NCBI GenBank assembly: GCA_022870745.1
Contig: CP085323.1
Location: forward strand, 1,178,001-1,242,000
Source: Silvibacterium acidisoli
GTDB taxonomy: Bacteria; Acidobacteriota; Terriglobia; Terriglobales; Acidobacteriaceae
DNA length: 64,000 bases
Reading direction: 5' to 3'
Shown: positions 43,898 through 54,532 of the stretch, one piece after another
How positions within the stretch are numbered: position 1 is the stretch's first letter
Layout of the letters: every line of letters starts with the position of its first letter
The notes under the pieces: generated by a model
What the model was told of the DNA's origin: nothing
The model's input: only the letters and a program-made list of their open reading frames with translations
The model's database searches: none
Translations under genes and position numbers: made by a program

Positions 43898-44416
43898 TTA
43901 CTCCCGCGGCTTCGTAAGGTCGAGCAGGGCGAAGATCACGACAGCCAATAGTGCGTTGATACCGATGCGCAACAGTTCATGCAGCCAGTTCCAGGGCATG
44001 GGCTGGGCGAGCAGATGCCGTACCAGCACCCAATCGATGGCATTGTGCAGCATGAAAAAGGCAATGCTCAACAACAACCGGGTGCCGTGGCTCTCCGTGT
44101 CGACAAGCGCGCCGACCGAACCGGCAAGATAACCGATGACGCACTTCGCAATGCCGAATACACCGAGCGGCTGGCCGGTTATCGCGTCCTGCGCGAGACC
44201 CATGAATGCTCCGCCGATGGTGCCGGCGATGGGGCTGCGCCGCTGCATCGAGAAGTAAATCACCACGATCAGCGGCAGATCCAGGATAGCCAGCGGCGCA
44301 AAATGTAACGGCAGAAATGACTGCAGTCCCAGTGCGAGCAGGGGCGTCAGCACGTACACGATGAGCGGAAAAGACTGTTCATCCACCTCGCGGCGGTTGG
44401 AGGCCATCAAGGGCAA
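43898..44416 (-). CDS. mreD: Rod shape-determining protein MreD
   Basis: A 172-residue polytopic protein of the elongasome, with about five membrane segments (for example PLLALGLQSFLPLHFA, IGGAFMGLAQDAITGQPLGV, VFGIAKCVIGYLAGSVGALV). The motif FxGLxxDx(7)G is seen as FMGLAQDAITGQPLG. Located between mreC and mrdA in the conserved order; the start is only 2 bases from the mreC stop. Confidence 0.88.
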   Translation of the reverse strand: MPLMASNRREVDEQSFPLIVYVLTPLLALGLQSFLPLHFAPLAILDLPLIVVIYFSMQRRSPIAGTIGGAFMGLAQDAITGQPLGVFGIAKCVIGYLAGSVGALVDTESHGTRLLLSIAFFMLHNAIDWVLVRHLLAQPMPWNWLHELLRIGINALLAVVIFALLDLTKPRE

Positions 44417-44418
44417 CT

Positions 44419-46401
44419 TTAATTTCCTCCCGGAGGCGTGGTGGATTGCTGTTTCGGTCGCGACGAGGGCGGACGGCTGCCATCGTCGGGAACCAGTGTC
44501 GGTCCACGGCGGGCTGGCGGCGTCGAAGATGTAGCGCCATTTCCCTGCGCCGGGTGTTGCGTGGCTGGTTTGGGCGCGGCCGTGCCACCGGTTGCCGGCT
44601 TGGCCGTTCCGGGGCCATTGTTTGCTGGGCGCGTGGCGGAAGGAGCTGCGGGCTTCGGCGTCGTGCTCTTTACCGGCCCGTCCACAATCACGTTGACATG
44701 GGAGCGCGTCTGCTGAGCCGGAGCCGGGGGCGTTCCAGGATTCGTAGATCGAGCGGCCGGGTTCGCGGTTCGCGGCGAGGTAGATTCAGAGCCCGTCGTA
44801 GTACGCGGAGTTCCGGTAGCTGTGGCCGCCGGCGGCCTCGAAGCTGGCTGCGTCGAGCCCGATGCTGATGACGATCTCGGCGATCCGGGAAGCGCGGAAG
44901 ACGGTGCCGCTGGATGCACCGTGCCTGAGCTGCTTCCGGAAACGCCTGATGGAGTTCCGGTGGTCGTTCGCGGCAATGCCGTACCTGTCGCAGGCCGGTT
45001 AGCAGATCCTGTCGCAGTCGAGCCGGTCCGGGGTGCAGCGCTAACACCACTGGCGGGAAGTGCCGAATGAGTCGTTCCGGTTGCGGATGCTGAAGGCGAA
45101 GGACGCGGCACACCCCCTGCAGCTCCTGCTCCGGCTGCATGAGTAACTGCCGTCGAGCCCGCTGGATGAGCGGCTTCGGCTGCGGAATGCGCACCCGAGC
45201 CGTTCTCGGCGGAAGCTGGCGCGGCCGCTGCGTTTTCCGCCGGTTTCGGCCTGGCTGCATTCGGAATTTCTTCGGTGCCGCGACGCAACGGAGCAAGGTG
45301 CTCGCCGGGGGTCATGGAACTGGCCGAAGGAACCGAACCGGGGGTGTACTGGTCCGGATGCAGGTTTCTCGGCGGAGGAATCGGCCTCATCGCGGGGCTG
45401 TTACTCGTCGTGTTGGCGTCCGGATTCGTGTCGGCAGGCGCATTGGGATCGCTCTTGGCGGGCAAACGCTCGGAGAGGATATCCGAAGCACGCTTCTGCG
45501 CCGCCTCGCCTTCGGCCTCGCTTGCAGCCAGATCCTTTGCTGTCTGCGGCGACATCGACGGTCCGACGTTCGTCACTACCAGGACTTCTTCAAGCCGCGA
45601 AAGATTTGCCGCGGGATGGATACTCACATCGACCAGTGGATCGCGGTCGGGGTCGGTGGCAATCTTATCGACCGTCCCTACCGGCAGGCCACGCGGAAAA
45701 ATCTGGTCGCCACCGCTGGTCAGGATGCGGTCGCCGGCCTGGATGCGCTCATCGGGCGAGACATTGATTACCTGCGGCTGCCCATTAAAAGTGCCCTTCA
45801 ACACGCCGCGAGTGCGCGTCTTCTCCAGGATGACGCCCACACCGCTGGTCGGATCGGAGATGAGCAGTACCTGCGCGGAACGGGCGAAAACGTCCTTCAC
45901 TCGCCCTACAATGCCATCGCCTGTAACAACGGGCATGTCCTGCTCAAGGCCGTCTTCTGAGCCTTTGTCGATGTAGAGAACGCGCGACTGGTCGGTGCCC
46001 GAGGTGCCGACCACTTCTGCCGGCACGGTCTTATAGATGTAGCTCTTCCGGAAATCGAGCAGCTTCTGAAGCCGCTGGCCCTGGCGGGCATCTTCGGCAA
46101 GGCCAGCCTGCTCAAGCTGGAGGCGCTCCACCTGATTCTTTAGCTCGGCGTTATCCCGGCGGACATGGATAAGATCCACGTAGCCGAACCAAAGCCCGCG
46201 AAACCACTCCCCTGTGGCGCGCAGGGCGTGCTCGGGAGGAGTAACCACCGTAGTCACCACAGAGCGAACAATGCCGACGCCTTCGCGATCTCGCGCGTCG
46301 GGCGTAGAACGCCTGGCCTGTACCGCCAGTACCAGTAACTGCAGTACCAGTACGGCGATCAGCACCAGAACGTTTTTAAATCGGCTGAGAAAAGATTCCA
46401 T
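44419..46401 (-). CDS. mreC: Rod shape-determining protein MreC, with a long low-complexity tail
   Basis: MreC links MreB to the wall enzymes in the periplasm. The first 300 residues fit the family: one N-terminal membrane helix (NVLVLIAVLVLQLLVLAVQ), the coiled coil (NAELKNQVERLQLEQAGLAE), and the beta-domain with VVTGDGIVGRVKDVF, VLLISDPTSGVGVIL and LVDVSIHPAANLSRLEEVLV. Residues from about 310 to 660 are almost all Ala, Pro, Thr, Ser and Gly, in a stretch not found in typical MreC (about 280-350 residues). The tail is probably disordered in the periplasm. Confidence 0.9.
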   Translation of the reverse strand: MESFLSRFKNVLVLIAVLVLQLLVLAVQARRSTPDARDREGVGIVRSVVTTVVTPPEHALRATGEWFRGLWFGYVDLIHVRRDNAELKNQVERLQLEQAGLAEDARQGQRLQKLLDFRKSYIYKTVPAEVVGTSGTDQSRVLYIDKGSEDGLEQDMPVVTGDGIVGRVKDVFARSAQVLLISDPTSGVGVILEKTRTRGVLKGTFNGQPQVINVSPDERIQAGDRILTSGGDQIFPRGLPVGTVDKIATDPDRDPLVDVSIHPAANLSRLEEVLVVTNVGPSMSPQTAKDLAASEAEGEAAQKRASDILSERLPAKSDPNAPADTNPDANTTSNSPAMRPIPPPRNLHPDQYTPGSVPSASSMTPGEHLAPLRRGTEEIPNAARPKPAENAAAAPASAENGSGAHSAAEAAHPAGSTAVTHAAGAGAAGGVPRPSPSASATGTTHSALPASGVSAAPRTGSTATGSANRPATGTALPRTTTGTPSGVSGSSSGTVHPAAPSSALPGSPRSSSASGSTQPASRPPAATATGTPRTTTGSESTSPRTANPAARSTNPGTPPAPAQQTRSHVNVIVDGPVKSTTPKPAAPSATRPANNGPGTAKPATGGTAAPKPATQHPAQGNGATSSTPPARRGPTLVPDDGSRPPSSRPKQQSTTPPGGN

Positions 46402-46458
46402 TACCTGATTCGAAACCTGGCGGTTACCCTCGTACCGCCATTCTCTTCCGCGCCTCTG

Positions 46459-47523
46459 TTAGTCGATCTTGATCTTGCGCAGCAGACGGAAGTCGCTGAG
46501 CATCTTTCCTGTTCCCAGCACCACGCTGGCGAGCGGATCGTCGGCAATCGAGACCGGCAGCCCGGTTTCTTCACGAATACGCTTGTCCAGATTCTTAATA
46601 AGCGCGCCGCCACCGGTAAGCACAATGCCGCGGTCGCTGATATCGGCGCTCAGTTCGGGAGGCGTGCGTTCAAGCGCTACACGGATGGCGTTCATGATGG
46701 TCGAGATACTCTCGCCCAGCGCTTCGCGAATTTCGCTGTCTTCGATGGAGATGGTCTTCGGCACGCCCTCGATGAGGTTGCGGCCCTTGATCTCCATGGT
46801 CAGAGGCTTGTCCAGCGGATAAGCCGAGCCCAGCTCGATCTTGATCTGCTCGGCGGTGCGCTCACCGATGAGCAGGTTATATTTCCGCTTCAGATAATTC
46901 ATGATCGCTTCGTCCATCTGGTTGCCGGCCATGCGGACCGACCGCGAATAGACGATGCCCGAAAGCGAGATCACTGCAATGTCAGTAGTGCCGCCGCCGA
47001 TGTCGACGACCATGTTGCCCGAAGGCTCAGTGATCGGCAGACCCGCGCCGATAGCCGCGACCATCGCCTGCTCTACCAGGAACACTTCGCTGGCCTTGGC
47101 ACGGTAGGCTGAGTCCTCGACGGCGCGCTTTTCTACCTGCGTAATCTCAGAGGGCACGCCGATGACGATGCGCGGATGCACCATCATCTTGCGATTGTGA
47201 GCCTTCTGGATGAAGTAGTTCAGCATCTTCTCCGTCACCTTGAAGTCGGCGATGACGCCGTCCTTCATCGGTTTGATGGCGACGATGTTGCCCGGAGTGC
47301 GGCCCAGCATCTCCTTGGCTTCCTTGCCGACGGCCTCTACTTCACCGGTGTTCTTGTTGATCGCTACGATCGAGGGCTCGTTGACAACGATGCCTTTGTT
47401 GGCCGCGTAGACAAGCGTGTTTGCTGTGCCCAGGTCGATCGCCAGATCGCTGGAAAAAACACTGAACAACGAGCGCACTCCGTGTGCCCGCGACGAGCGA
47501 GACTGAAAACCATTCGATGACAT
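46459..47523 (-). CDS. mreB: Rod shape-determining protein MreB
   Basis: MreB is the bacterial actin that steers wall synthesis along the cell cylinder. The 354-residue protein has all actin-like motifs: phosphate 1 [31 protein letters not shown], phosphate 2 [15 protein letters not shown], and adenosine motif [14 protein letters not shown] short N-terminal Ser/Arg-rich extension precedes the first strand ([12 protein letters not shown]). First gene of the mreB-mreC-mreD-mrdA-(GIY-YIG)-rodA operon. Confidence 0.97.
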   Translation of the reverse strand: MSSNGFQSRSSRAHGVRSLFSVFSSDLAIDLGTANTLVYAANKGIVVNEPSIVAINKNTGEVEAVGKEAKEMLGRTPGNIVAIKPMKDGVIADFKVTEKMLNYFIQKAHNRKMMVHPRIVIGVPSEITQVEKRAVEDSAYRAKASEVFLVEQAMVAAIGAGLPITEPSGNMVVDIGGGTTDIAVISLSGIVYSRSVRMAGNQMDEAIMNYLKRKYNLLIGERTAEQIKIELGSAYPLDKPLTMEIKGRNLIEGVPKTISIEDSEIREALGESISTIMNAIRVALERTPPELSADISDRGIVLTGGGALIKNLDKRIREETGLPVSIADDPLASVVLGTGKMLSDFRLLRKIKID

Positions 47524-47725
47524 GAAGTAGATGACTTCTCTTAGAGGAGTTCCACCCTAATTGTAAGGCCATAAGGGCAATTGCTGCACCGCTCAAAACC
47601 GTGGAATTTCTTGGGTAACCCTCACGAATATTTGTGTACCTATCACGTTCCAGCATAGTAAAACGTCCTGTGACGAGGATCGGAGCCAGTCTCACCGCAC
47701 CTCCCTATTGCTCCGAATACAAATA

Positions 47726-48853
47726 ATGACGACACAGTCGATAGTCAATGTGCCACAGCACGGGACCGGCGGATCGCTCACATTTCATCGCACACCCCTT
47801 CCTGCCCTCACTGGAATCCGCTTCGTCGCGGCGATCCAGGTGGTGCTCTTTCATTTCGGAGCAGGTTTTGCAGGCCGGCATAACGCCCCTGTCCTGCTGA
47901 CGAATGCTCTTGCCAACGGCTGGACGGCAGTTACTCTCTTTTTCATCCTCTCCGGATTCATTCTGAGCTACACCTACTGCGGCCAGATCGAAGAACCTGG
48001 AGGCAAGACCCGTTTCTGGGAAGCCCGCTTCGCCCGCATCTATCCGGTTTATTTCCTTTCGCTCATCCTCTGCTGGCCTTTCAACAGTCATCCGGGGCCT
48101 GGTCTGTCGATCGCCGTCTTCACCATGGTGCAGAACTGGAATCCTTTCCACGTTGAATATGGCGGCGCCTGGAACATGCCCGCCTGGACGCTTTCGACCG
48201 AGGCTTTTTTCTACCTGCTTTTCCCCTTCGTACTACCCCTGCTCGAAAAATGCTCGGTCCGGGCGCTGAGATTCGTCGCGGCTGCCACGCTGCTCCTCAT
48301 CGTCTTTGGACACACCATGACGCATGCGATCGATCCGCTGACGCGGGTCACGGGACTTCCCCTCCCTGTATTCCGGTTCCCGGAGTTCCTGGCCGGAATG
48401 ACGCTCGGGTTAATTTTCTTGCGGAGTCCCCGCCCTTCTCCGCGACCCTGGCTCTCGCTGGCCGCGATTCTCTCCCTGCTGGTGATACTCTGCTTCGTAA
48501 AAGGATCATGGCTGTCACTTATGGCCATCCCTCTCGCCGTCCTCATCTACGAACTGGCTGCCGGCAACAGCCTTCTCGCCCGATTCCTTGGCTCCAGGCC
48601 GCTCACCCTGCTTGGAGGCGCGAGCTATGCCATTTACCTGCTTCAGGAACCGGTGCGCTCCTGGTTGCATGTGGCCGTGACTGGCTCCTACGACCTGAGA
48701 ACTGCGAAAGGCGGCATCGACGTACTGCTCAGCCCCGTTGTGCTCGTCATATTCTCCATCGGGGTCTTTCTACTCTGGGAGGAACCGATGCGCAAACAGA
48801 TTCGCCTCTGGTTTAAGCGGCACAACCGGGCTTCACCGGTAAAGGCTGCATAA
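47726..48853 (+). CDS. Acyltransferase family 3 membrane protein (OafA/YrhL-like)
   Basis: The 375-residue protein has about ten membrane segments and the acyltransferase-3 pattern: LTGIRFVAAIQVVLFHF with the catalytic His, AVTLFFILSGFILSYTY, EARFARIYPVYFLSLIL, SYAIYLLQEPV. The family moves acyl groups to sugars of surface polymers. It starts at ATG 47726 (a TTG at 47708 is in frame). The gap to mreB is about 200 bases. No sugar-polymer gene is nearby, so the acceptor is unknown. Confidence 0.88.
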   Translation: MTTQSIVNVPQHGTGGSLTFHRTPLPALTGIRFVAAIQVVLFHFGAGFAGRHNAPVLLTNALANGWTAVTLFFILSGFILSYTYCGQIEEPGGKTRFWEARFARIYPVYFLSLILCWPFNSHPGPGLSIAVFTMVQNWNPFHVEYGGAWNMPAWTLSTEAFFYLLFPFVLPLLEKCSVRALRFVAAATLLLIVFGHTMTHAIDPLTRVTGLPLPVFRFPEFLAGMTLGLIFLRSPRPSPRPWLSLAAILSLLVILCFVKGSWLSLMAIPLAVLIYELAAGNSLLARFLGSRPLTLLGGASYAIYLLQEPVRSWLHVAVTGSYDLRTAKGGIDVLLSPVVLVIFSIGVFLLWEEPMRKQIRLWFKRHNRASPVKAA

Positions 48854-49000
48854 AACTGTCGTCACAGGGCAAACTCCGATCGGGCAGCGCGAATCGCGGC
48901 GCGAGATTCATACTGACTTCGACCCCGGGGATATTGAGGCGTCACAAGGGCCGCGCCTTCCGTTATCCTTGAATGTTTCAGCCTCAAGGAGAAATCGAGC

Positions 49001-50491
49001 ATGTCGCACACCGTTTATACGAACCTGATCGGCGGACAGTGGACGCCGGCCCGCACCGGCAAGAGCTTTGCCAACGTCAACCCCGCCGATTCCGATGACG
49101 TGCTGGGCGATTTCCCCTCTTCGGGCGCGGAAGACGTGAACGATGCCGTGGCCGCCGCAGCGGAAGCATGGAAGACCTGGCGGCTGGTTCCGGCGCCCAA
49201 GCGGGCCGAAATCCTCTATCGCACCGGCGAGATTCTCACGCAGCGCAAGGAACAATATGCCCGTGAGATGACCCGCGAAATGGGCAAGGTGCTGAGCGAA
49301 ACCCGCGGCGACGTACAGGAAGCCATCGACACCGCGTATTACATGGCCGGCGAAGGCCGCAGGCTCTTCGGACAGACTACGCCGTCGGAGTTGCAGAGCA
49401 AATTCGCCATGTCCGTCCGCATGCCGGTGGGCGTTGTCGGCATGATCGCGCCGTGGAACTTCCCCATGGCCATCCCTTCGTGGAAGCTCTTCCCCGCGCT
49501 GGTCTGCGGCAACACCTGCGTTATCAAGCCCGCGGAAGACACGCCGCTCTCGACCTACAACCTTGTTCAGGCACTTATGGACGCAGGGCTCCCACCAGGC
49601 GTGGTGAATATCGTTTCCGGCTTCGGACCGGATGCCGGCGCACCACTGGTTTCGCATCCTGGCGTCCGCGCGATCTCGTTTACCGGGTCGAGCGAGGTGG
49701 GGCGTATCGTCGGTCAGACGGCCGCGGCCAACTTCAAGCCCTGCTCGCTCGAGATGGGCGGCAAGAACGCCATGATCGTCCTCGACGATGCCAATCTCGA
49801 TCTTGCCCTCGACGGGGCAGTCTGGGGAGCCTTCGGCACGACAGGCCAGCGCTGCACGGCGACCAGCCGCATCATCCTTCATGAAAAAATCGCCGCTGAA
49901 TTTACGAAGAAGCTCGTGGCCCGTGCCGACGCGCTGAAGGTCGGCAACGGACTGGATGAATCCGTGCAAATGGGACCGCAGGTAAACCAGCAGCAGATCG
50001 AGACCTCGATCCGCTACTGCGAAATTGCCCGCAAGGAAGGCGCAAAGCTGCTTACCGGCGGCGATCCGCTCGAAGACGGCAGCTTTGATCGCGGACATTT
50101 CTTTGCGCCGACGGTCTTCGGCGACGTATCGGCGAAGATGCGCATCGGTCAGGAAGAAGTGTTCGGACCCGTGGTCAGCCTGATTACCTGCCGCGATTTC
50201 GACGAAGCGCTTGAGATCGCCAATGGCATCGAGTACGGACTTTCGACCGCACTCTACTCCCGCGATGTAAACAAAGCCTTTAGGGCGATGCGCGACCTGG
50301 AAGCCGGCATCACCTACGTGAACGCCCCAACGATCGGAGCAGAAGTCCACCTGCCTTTCGGCGGCGTAAAGAAGACCGGCAACGGGCACCGCGAGGGCGG
50401 CACCGGCGCACTCGATTTCTATACCACCTGGAAGTCGGTGTACGTCGATTATTCCGACAAGCTGCAAAGAGCGCAGATCGATAATGCGTAG
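49001..50491 (+). CDS. NAD-dependent aldehyde dehydrogenase
   Basis: AAGGAG lies nine bases upstream of the ATG. The 496-residue protein has the ALDH pattern: NAD-binding [28 protein letters not shown], the base-catalyst Glu in [17 protein letters not shown], the nucleophile Cys in [11 protein letters not shown], and [10 protein letters not shown]. The C-terminal [20 protein letters not shown] with GHREGG looks similar to alpha-aminoadipate-semialdehyde dehydrogenase-like enzymes, so an amino-acid-derived aldehyde is a possible substrate. It is a single gene. The 546-codon minus-strand frame over it is a shadow. Confidence 0.92.
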   Translation: MSHTVYTNLIGGQWTPARTGKSFANVNPADSDDVLGDFPSSGAEDVNDAVAAAAEAWKTWRLVPAPKRAEILYRTGEILTQRKEQYAREMTREMGKVLSETRGDVQEAIDTAYYMAGEGRRLFGQTTPSELQSKFAMSVRMPVGVVGMIAPWNFPMAIPSWKLFPALVCGNTCVIKPAEDTPLSTYNLVQALMDAGLPPGVVNIVSGFGPDAGAPLVSHPGVRAISFTGSSEVGRIVGQTAAANFKPCSLEMGGKNAMIVLDDANLDLALDGAVWGAFGTTGQRCTATSRIILHEKIAAEFTKKLVARADALKVGNGLDESVQMGPQVNQQQIETSIRYCEIARKEGAKLLTGGDPLEDGSFDRGHFFAPTVFGDVSAKMRIGQEEVFGPVVSLITCRDFDEALEIANGIEYGLSTALYSRDVNKAFRAMRDLEAGITYVNAPTIGAEVHLPFGGVKKTGNGHREGGTGALDFYTTWKSVYVDYSDKLQRAQIDNA

Positions 50492-50637
50492 GAACAGATC
50501 CTGGAACAATGTTCCGGGGTAATAACTTCCGAGCCTTGTGAAATTCACCCTATTTTCAGCTCATTTCCGCATAACCGATGCGGAAATGAGCGAGCAGCAG
50601 CATCTAAAGGAAAAACCAAGCTGACCCGGGAGACTTC

Positions 50638-51888
50638 ATGACACTTCTGCTCGTTCAGATGGCCACGGTTCTGCTGGTCGCATTGGCCTGCGGATGGCTT
50701 GCGCGCAAACTAGGGCAGTCCCGTGTGATCGGAGAGATCATCGGCGGCATCCTCATCGGCCCATCTGTTCTCGGACGCCTTGCGCCTCATGTTTCAGCCT
50801 CGCTGTTTCCGATTGGCTCGCTGGGGTCTTTTGAAATTCTCAGCAATATCGGTCTCGTTCTCTTTCTTTTCCTCATCGGCAGCGAGCTGGACTACGAACA
50901 CCTTCGCAAGCAGAAATCGACTGCGACGCTTGCCAGTTTCATGAGTATCCTCTTCCCGTTCATCATGGCCGCGGTAGCCGCTCATTCCTTGCGCATCCGT
51001 TTCGCGCCTGATGGAATTGGCCGCATACCGTTCGTGCTCTTCCTCGGCATATCGATGAGCATTACCGCCTTTCCAGTGCTCGCGCGCATTCTGGAAGAAC
51101 GCAAACTGCAATCGACGCCGCTCGGCACCACGGCTCTGATGTGCGCCGCTGTCGACGATGTCTGCGCATGGTCGCTGCTCGCCATCGGGCTCACGCTGCT
51201 GCCCCAGGCAGGTCATTCCACTCCGATCGGATTTCGTCTTCTATGGCTGGCCGGCTACCTGCTGGTTATGCTGTTCGTCATTCGCCCCATGGGCGCGTGG
51301 GTGGTCAAACGGCAGCAGAGCGTAACCCTTTCCTACGAGATGCTGGGGGTGGTTCTGGCCATTGTGCTGGCCTCCGCTGCGGCGACCGAGGCTATCGGCG
51401 TGCATCCGCTCTTCGGAGCCTTTCTGGCCGGCATTTGTTTTCCCCGCATCGAGCAATGGCAGACGGCGATCCGCACGCGGCTGGATATGGTCGTTTCCAT
51501 CCTTCTGCTTCCGCTTTTCTTTGCGTTAACAGGCATGCGCACGCGACTGGACCTGCTGAGCGGCGGAAGAATCTGGCTATGGACCGCGATCGTGCTGCTC
51601 GTAGCGGTTGCCGGCAAAATGGGTGGCGCGATTCTTGCTGCGCGCTGGACGGGCCAGGGCTGGCGTGATGCAGCAGCACTTGGAGCCCTGTTAAACACCC
51701 GCGGACTGGTCGAACTGGTTGTGCTGAATATCGCTTACAACGCGCATGTATTTTCGCCCACGCTCTTTACCATGCTGGTCGTAATGGCGCTGGTCACCAC
51801 CATGATCACCACGCCGATCCTCAACCTGCTCGGCGTTGAAGACCGGGGCAAACAGACCGAAGATCTCTCGGCGGTTCAAGTGGCATAG
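50638..51888 (+). CDS. Cation:proton antiporter (Na+/H+ exchanger, CPA2-type)
   Basis: Twelve or so membrane segments in 416 residues, with the antiporter motifs GRLAPHVSASLF, LFLFLIGSELDYEHLRK, GISMSITAFPVLARIL and AVDDVCAWSLLAIGL with the Asp pair used in ion exchange. No regulatory TrkA domains follow, so it is a short-form antiporter. GGGAG lies seven bases before the start. Next gene overlaps its end. Confidence 0.92.
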   Translation: MTLLLVQMATVLLVALACGWLARKLGQSRVIGEIIGGILIGPSVLGRLAPHVSASLFPIGSLGSFEILSNIGLVLFLFLIGSELDYEHLRKQKSTATLASFMSILFPFIMAAVAAHSLRIRFAPDGIGRIPFVLFLGISMSITAFPVLARILEERKLQSTPLGTTALMCAAVDDVCAWSLLAIGLTLLPQAGHSTPIGFRLLWLAGYLLVMLFVIRPMGAWVVKRQQSVTLSYEMLGVVLAIVLASAAATEAIGVHPLFGAFLAGICFPRIEQWQTAIRTRLDMVVSILLLPLFFALTGMRTRLDLLSGGRIWLWTAIVLLVAVAGKMGGAILAARWTGQGWRDAAALGALLNTRGLVELVVLNIAYNAHVFSPTLFTMLVVMALVTTMITTPILNLLGVEDRGKQTEDLSAVQVA

Positions 51889-52534
51889 GCTGAAGAGCTT
51901 GCTTGCACGCTACAACACGGCGCGGCGGATCGCCGCCCTGGTACTCGCCCTCACCGGATGGGCTGCCCTGCTGCTGCAACTTCGCCTGACCGTAAGCACC
52001 TACATGGCTCAGGGCAAATCGCCCTGGGCCGCATTCTTTTACTACCTTGGTTTCTTCACCATCCTGACGAACCTGCTTGCCGCAACCTGCCTGTCGGTCA
52101 CGGCAGCGCAAAAGCAACTGGCGCCCCGTACGGCAACCGTGCTCTCAGCGGTCACGGTCTACATGGCCATGGTGGGAGGGACCCACGCACTATTGCTGCG
52201 CCATGCATGGAATCCCCAGGGATTACAGAAACTTGCCGATGGACTGCTGCACGACATTCTGCCGCTCTCGATCCTCGTCTTCTGGCTGCTGCTGGTACCG
52301 AAGGGCCGCTTGCAGTGGCGCTCTCCACTGCCGTGGCTTATCTATCCGCTGGGCTACCTCGGATTGACCATGGTTACGGGCGCAGTAACGCGACAATATC
52401 CGTATTTTTTTATCGACGTAACGCTGCTCGGCTATGGACGCGTCCTGCTGTATGCATTTTTCATCACCCTCGCATTTCTTGCCCTCTCTTACATCACGGT
52501 CGCGATCGATCGCGCCATGGCCGCGGTGCGTTAG
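51836..52534 (+). CDS. Pr6Pr family membrane protein
   Basis: The protein has six membrane segments (for example AALLLQLRLTVSTYM, FFYYLGFFTILTNLLAAT, ILPLSILVFWLLLVPKG, YPLGYLGLTMVTGAVTRQYP, LLYAFFITLAFLALSYI). The pattern 'FFT.LTN' and 'PLxYxxxxxxrg' is that of the Pr6Pr-type six-helix membrane proteins of unknown function. The start is uncertain: TTG at 51836 overlaps the antiporter by 53 bases, and TTG at 51899 after it would give 211 residues. Confidence 0.75.
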   Translation: MKTGANRPKISRRFKWHRLKSLLARYNTARRIAALVLALTGWAALLLQLRLTVSTYMAQGKSPWAAFFYYLGFFTILTNLLAATCLSVTAAQKQLAPRTATVLSAVTVYMAMVGGTHALLLRHAWNPQGLQKLADGLLHDILPLSILVFWLLLVPKGRLQWRSPLPWLIYPLGYLGLTMVTGAVTRQYPYFFIDVTLLGYGRVLLYAFFITLAFLALSYITVAIDRAMAAVR

Positions 52535-52561
52535 CATGAAAGGTTCGGCAAAGGACAAATC

Positions 52562-53677
52562 ATGATCATCGGTGTACCCAAAGAAGTGAAGGATCACGAG
52601 AGCCGGGTTGGCATTACCCCGGCCGGCGTGAAGGCTCTCAGCGAGAACGGCCACAAGGTTCTTGTCGAAACACACGCAGGTGATCTATCTGCATTCACAG
52701 ACGACGAATACCAGGCCGCCGGGGCGGAGATCGTTGGCTCTGCCCACAACGTGTGGGGCATGGCCGACATGGTCGTCAAGGTAAAGGAGCCGGTCGAAAA
52801 AGAATATGGCTTCTTCCGCGAAGGACTGACGCTCTTCACCTACCTGCACCTGGCTCCGCTGCCCGATCTGACCGATCGCCTGCTCGACAAGAAGGTCACC
52901 GGCATCGCCTACGAGACCATTCGCGACAAGGCAGGCACACTGCCCCTGCTCACTCCCATGTCTGAAGTTGCCGGGCGCATGTCCGTACAGGTTGGCGCTT
53001 CGTTCCTCGAAAAAGAGCGCGGTGGCCGTGGCCTGCTGCTGGGCGGCGTACCGGGTGTTCCTCCGGCGAACGTCTGCATCATCGGCGGCGGCATCGTTGG
53101 TACAAACGCTGCAAAGATTGCCGTGGGCATGGGCGCCAAGGTCACGATCGTTGATCTGAACCTGAACCGTCTCCGTGAGCTGGACGATATCTTCAATGGC
53201 AAGCTCTTTACGCTGGCCTCGAACTCCTACAACCTGGCCCATGCCACGCGGGAAGCCGATCTCGTCATCGGCGGCGTACTGATTCCGGGCGCCGCGGCTC
53301 CCAAGATCGTGACCCGCGAAATGGTTTCGAAGATGAAGAAGGGCGCAGTCATCGTGGACGTCGCCATTGACCAGGGCGGCTGCATCGAGACGGCCAAACC
53401 GACGACGCACAGCGCGCCTGCCTACGAAGTTGACGGCGTGGTCCACTACTGCGTGACCAACATGCCAGCCGCGGTACCCAACACCTCAACGCTGGCGCTG
53501 ACCAACGCCACTTTCCCTTACGTGCTGAAGCTGGCCAAGCTGGGAGCGAAGGCAGCGATTCTGAATGACAACGGAATCTGCGATGGCGTGAACACCTGGG
53601 AGGGCAACCTGACCTGCGAGCCGGTTGCAGTTTCTCAGAAGAAGCCATGGTCGCCGGTACGGGAGCTGATCCTTTAA
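52562..53677 (+). CDS. ald: Alanine dehydrogenase
   Basis: The 371-residue enzyme converts L-alanine to pyruvate and ammonia with NAD. Family features are [20 protein letters not shown] with the substrate Arg and Lys, [13 protein letters not shown] with the catalytic His, the NAD fold [15 protein letters not shown] followed by [11 protein letters not shown], and [20 protein letters not shown] with the substrate-binding Asp/Asn region. AAAGGAC lies upstream of the ATG. Normal length; single gene, terminator follows. Confidence 0.96.
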   Translation: MIIGVPKEVKDHESRVGITPAGVKALSENGHKVLVETHAGDLSAFTDDEYQAAGAEIVGSAHNVWGMADMVVKVKEPVEKEYGFFREGLTLFTYLHLAPLPDLTDRLLDKKVTGIAYETIRDKAGTLPLLTPMSEVAGRMSVQVGASFLEKERGGRGLLLGGVPGVPPANVCIIGGGIVGTNAAKIAVGMGAKVTIVDLNLNRLRELDDIFNGKLFTLASNSYNLAHATREADLVIGGVLIPGAAAPKIVTREMVSKMKKGAVIVDVAIDQGGCIETAKPTTHSAPAYEVDGVVHYCVTNMPAAVPNTSTLALTNATFPYVLKLAKLGAKAAILNDNGICDGVNTWEGNLTCEPVAVSQKKPWSPVRELIL

Positions 53678-53693
53678 TTTCAACAACATAAAG

Positions 53694-53718
53694 AGGGCGC
53701 GGCTTATGGCCGCGCCCT
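53694..53718. terminator. Terminator between ald and the lipoprotein gene
   Basis: AGGGCGCGGC at 53694-53703 pairs perfectly with 53709-53718 over loop TTATG, followed by TCTCGTT. It lies between convergent genes and can serve both. Confidence 0.8.
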
Positions 53719-53734
53719 TCTCGTTAATGTGGAA

Positions 53735-54532
53735 TTACTTGACGTGGACCGAGCGCTCGAGGCGGAAGGTGAGCGTCGTTTCGGCCGGGATTACGATTTC
53801 CTTGTTCCCGGTGAGCCCCGCGCCTGCGGTACCGGCTCCGGCGCCTGCCAGGCCGCCGATCAGAGCACCCTTGCCGCCGCCGGCGAGGCCGCCGATGATG
53901 GCGCCGAGCCCGCCGCCGCCGCCGATGAAGCCCGCGGTGCGCTTGCCCTTGCCCTTTTCAGCGCGCTCAATCGTGCTGCTCTCCACATCGTAGGTGGCGC
54001 CGTTGGCGCGGATGGTATCGAGGCGCAGCGAAAGAACTGCTCCGCCCTTGAAGTGTCCCAGGGCCTTGGCATCCACCACGGTGCCGCTGGCGCTGGCGCC
54101 GGCGCGAACAGCCGTCCTGCCGCCGACAACGATAGCGCGAGCCACGGTCGCCGTGAAGGTCTCACCCGGCTGGCTGATCTTCGAACCAAGAGCCTGCTGG
54201 GTAGTCACAGCAATATGGGTACCGGCCGGAATGACCAGCACTGGAGGCGGCGGAGGCGGAGCCGGAGCAGCGGCGGCAGGTGCTGGAGCGGGAGCAGGTG
54301 CAGGTGCAGGCGTTGCGGCTGGCGGGGCCGCTGGTGCTGATGTCGTAGGCGAGGTCGCAGGCGCAGGGGTTGCCGCCGAGGACTGGTCGGCAGGCGGCGC
54401 AGGCGGATTTGCCTGCGAAGTGGCCGGAGCTTCATTGCTGGCGGGTGGAGTGCTTTTATTGCAACCGCCGACGAACAGTAGGCTAGCCAGGGCGACGGAA
54501 AGGATAGGCGCGTAGGTCCGGTTAAATTTCAT
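53735..54532 (-). CDS. Lipoprotein with Pro/Ala linker and glycine-zipper domain
   Basis: The ATG at 54532 opens a lipoprotein signal (VALASLLFVGGCNKS; lipobox GGC). It is followed by an Ala/Pro-rich linker of about 90 residues, then a beta-rich part (VLVIPAGTHIAVTTQQALGS) and a glycine-zipper stretch (GLGAIIGGLAGGGKGALIGG and on). It ends ETTLTFRLERSVHVK. Acidobacteria carry several such proteins, role unknown. The longer open frame from 54601 precedes the signal and is not used. Confidence 0.78.
   Translation of the reverse strand: MKFNRTYAPILSVALASLLFVGGCNKSTPPASNEAPATSQANPPAPPADQSSAATPAPATSPTTSAPAAPPAATPAPAPAPAPAPAAAAPAPPPPPPVLVIPAGTHIAVTTQQALGSKISQPGETFTATVARAIVVGGRTAVRAGASASGTVVDAKALGHFKGGAVLSLRLDTIRANGATYDVESSTIERAEKGKGKRTAGFIGGGGGLGAIIGGLAGGGKGALIGGLAGAGAGTAGAGLTGNKEIVIPAETTLTFRLERSVHVK

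Noticed and set aside
48908-50548. 546-codon ORF antisense to the aldehyde dehydrogenase gene
   Set aside because: High-GC shadow frame; its Arg/His/Gly-rich composition has no domain, and the plus strand codes for a complete ALDH.
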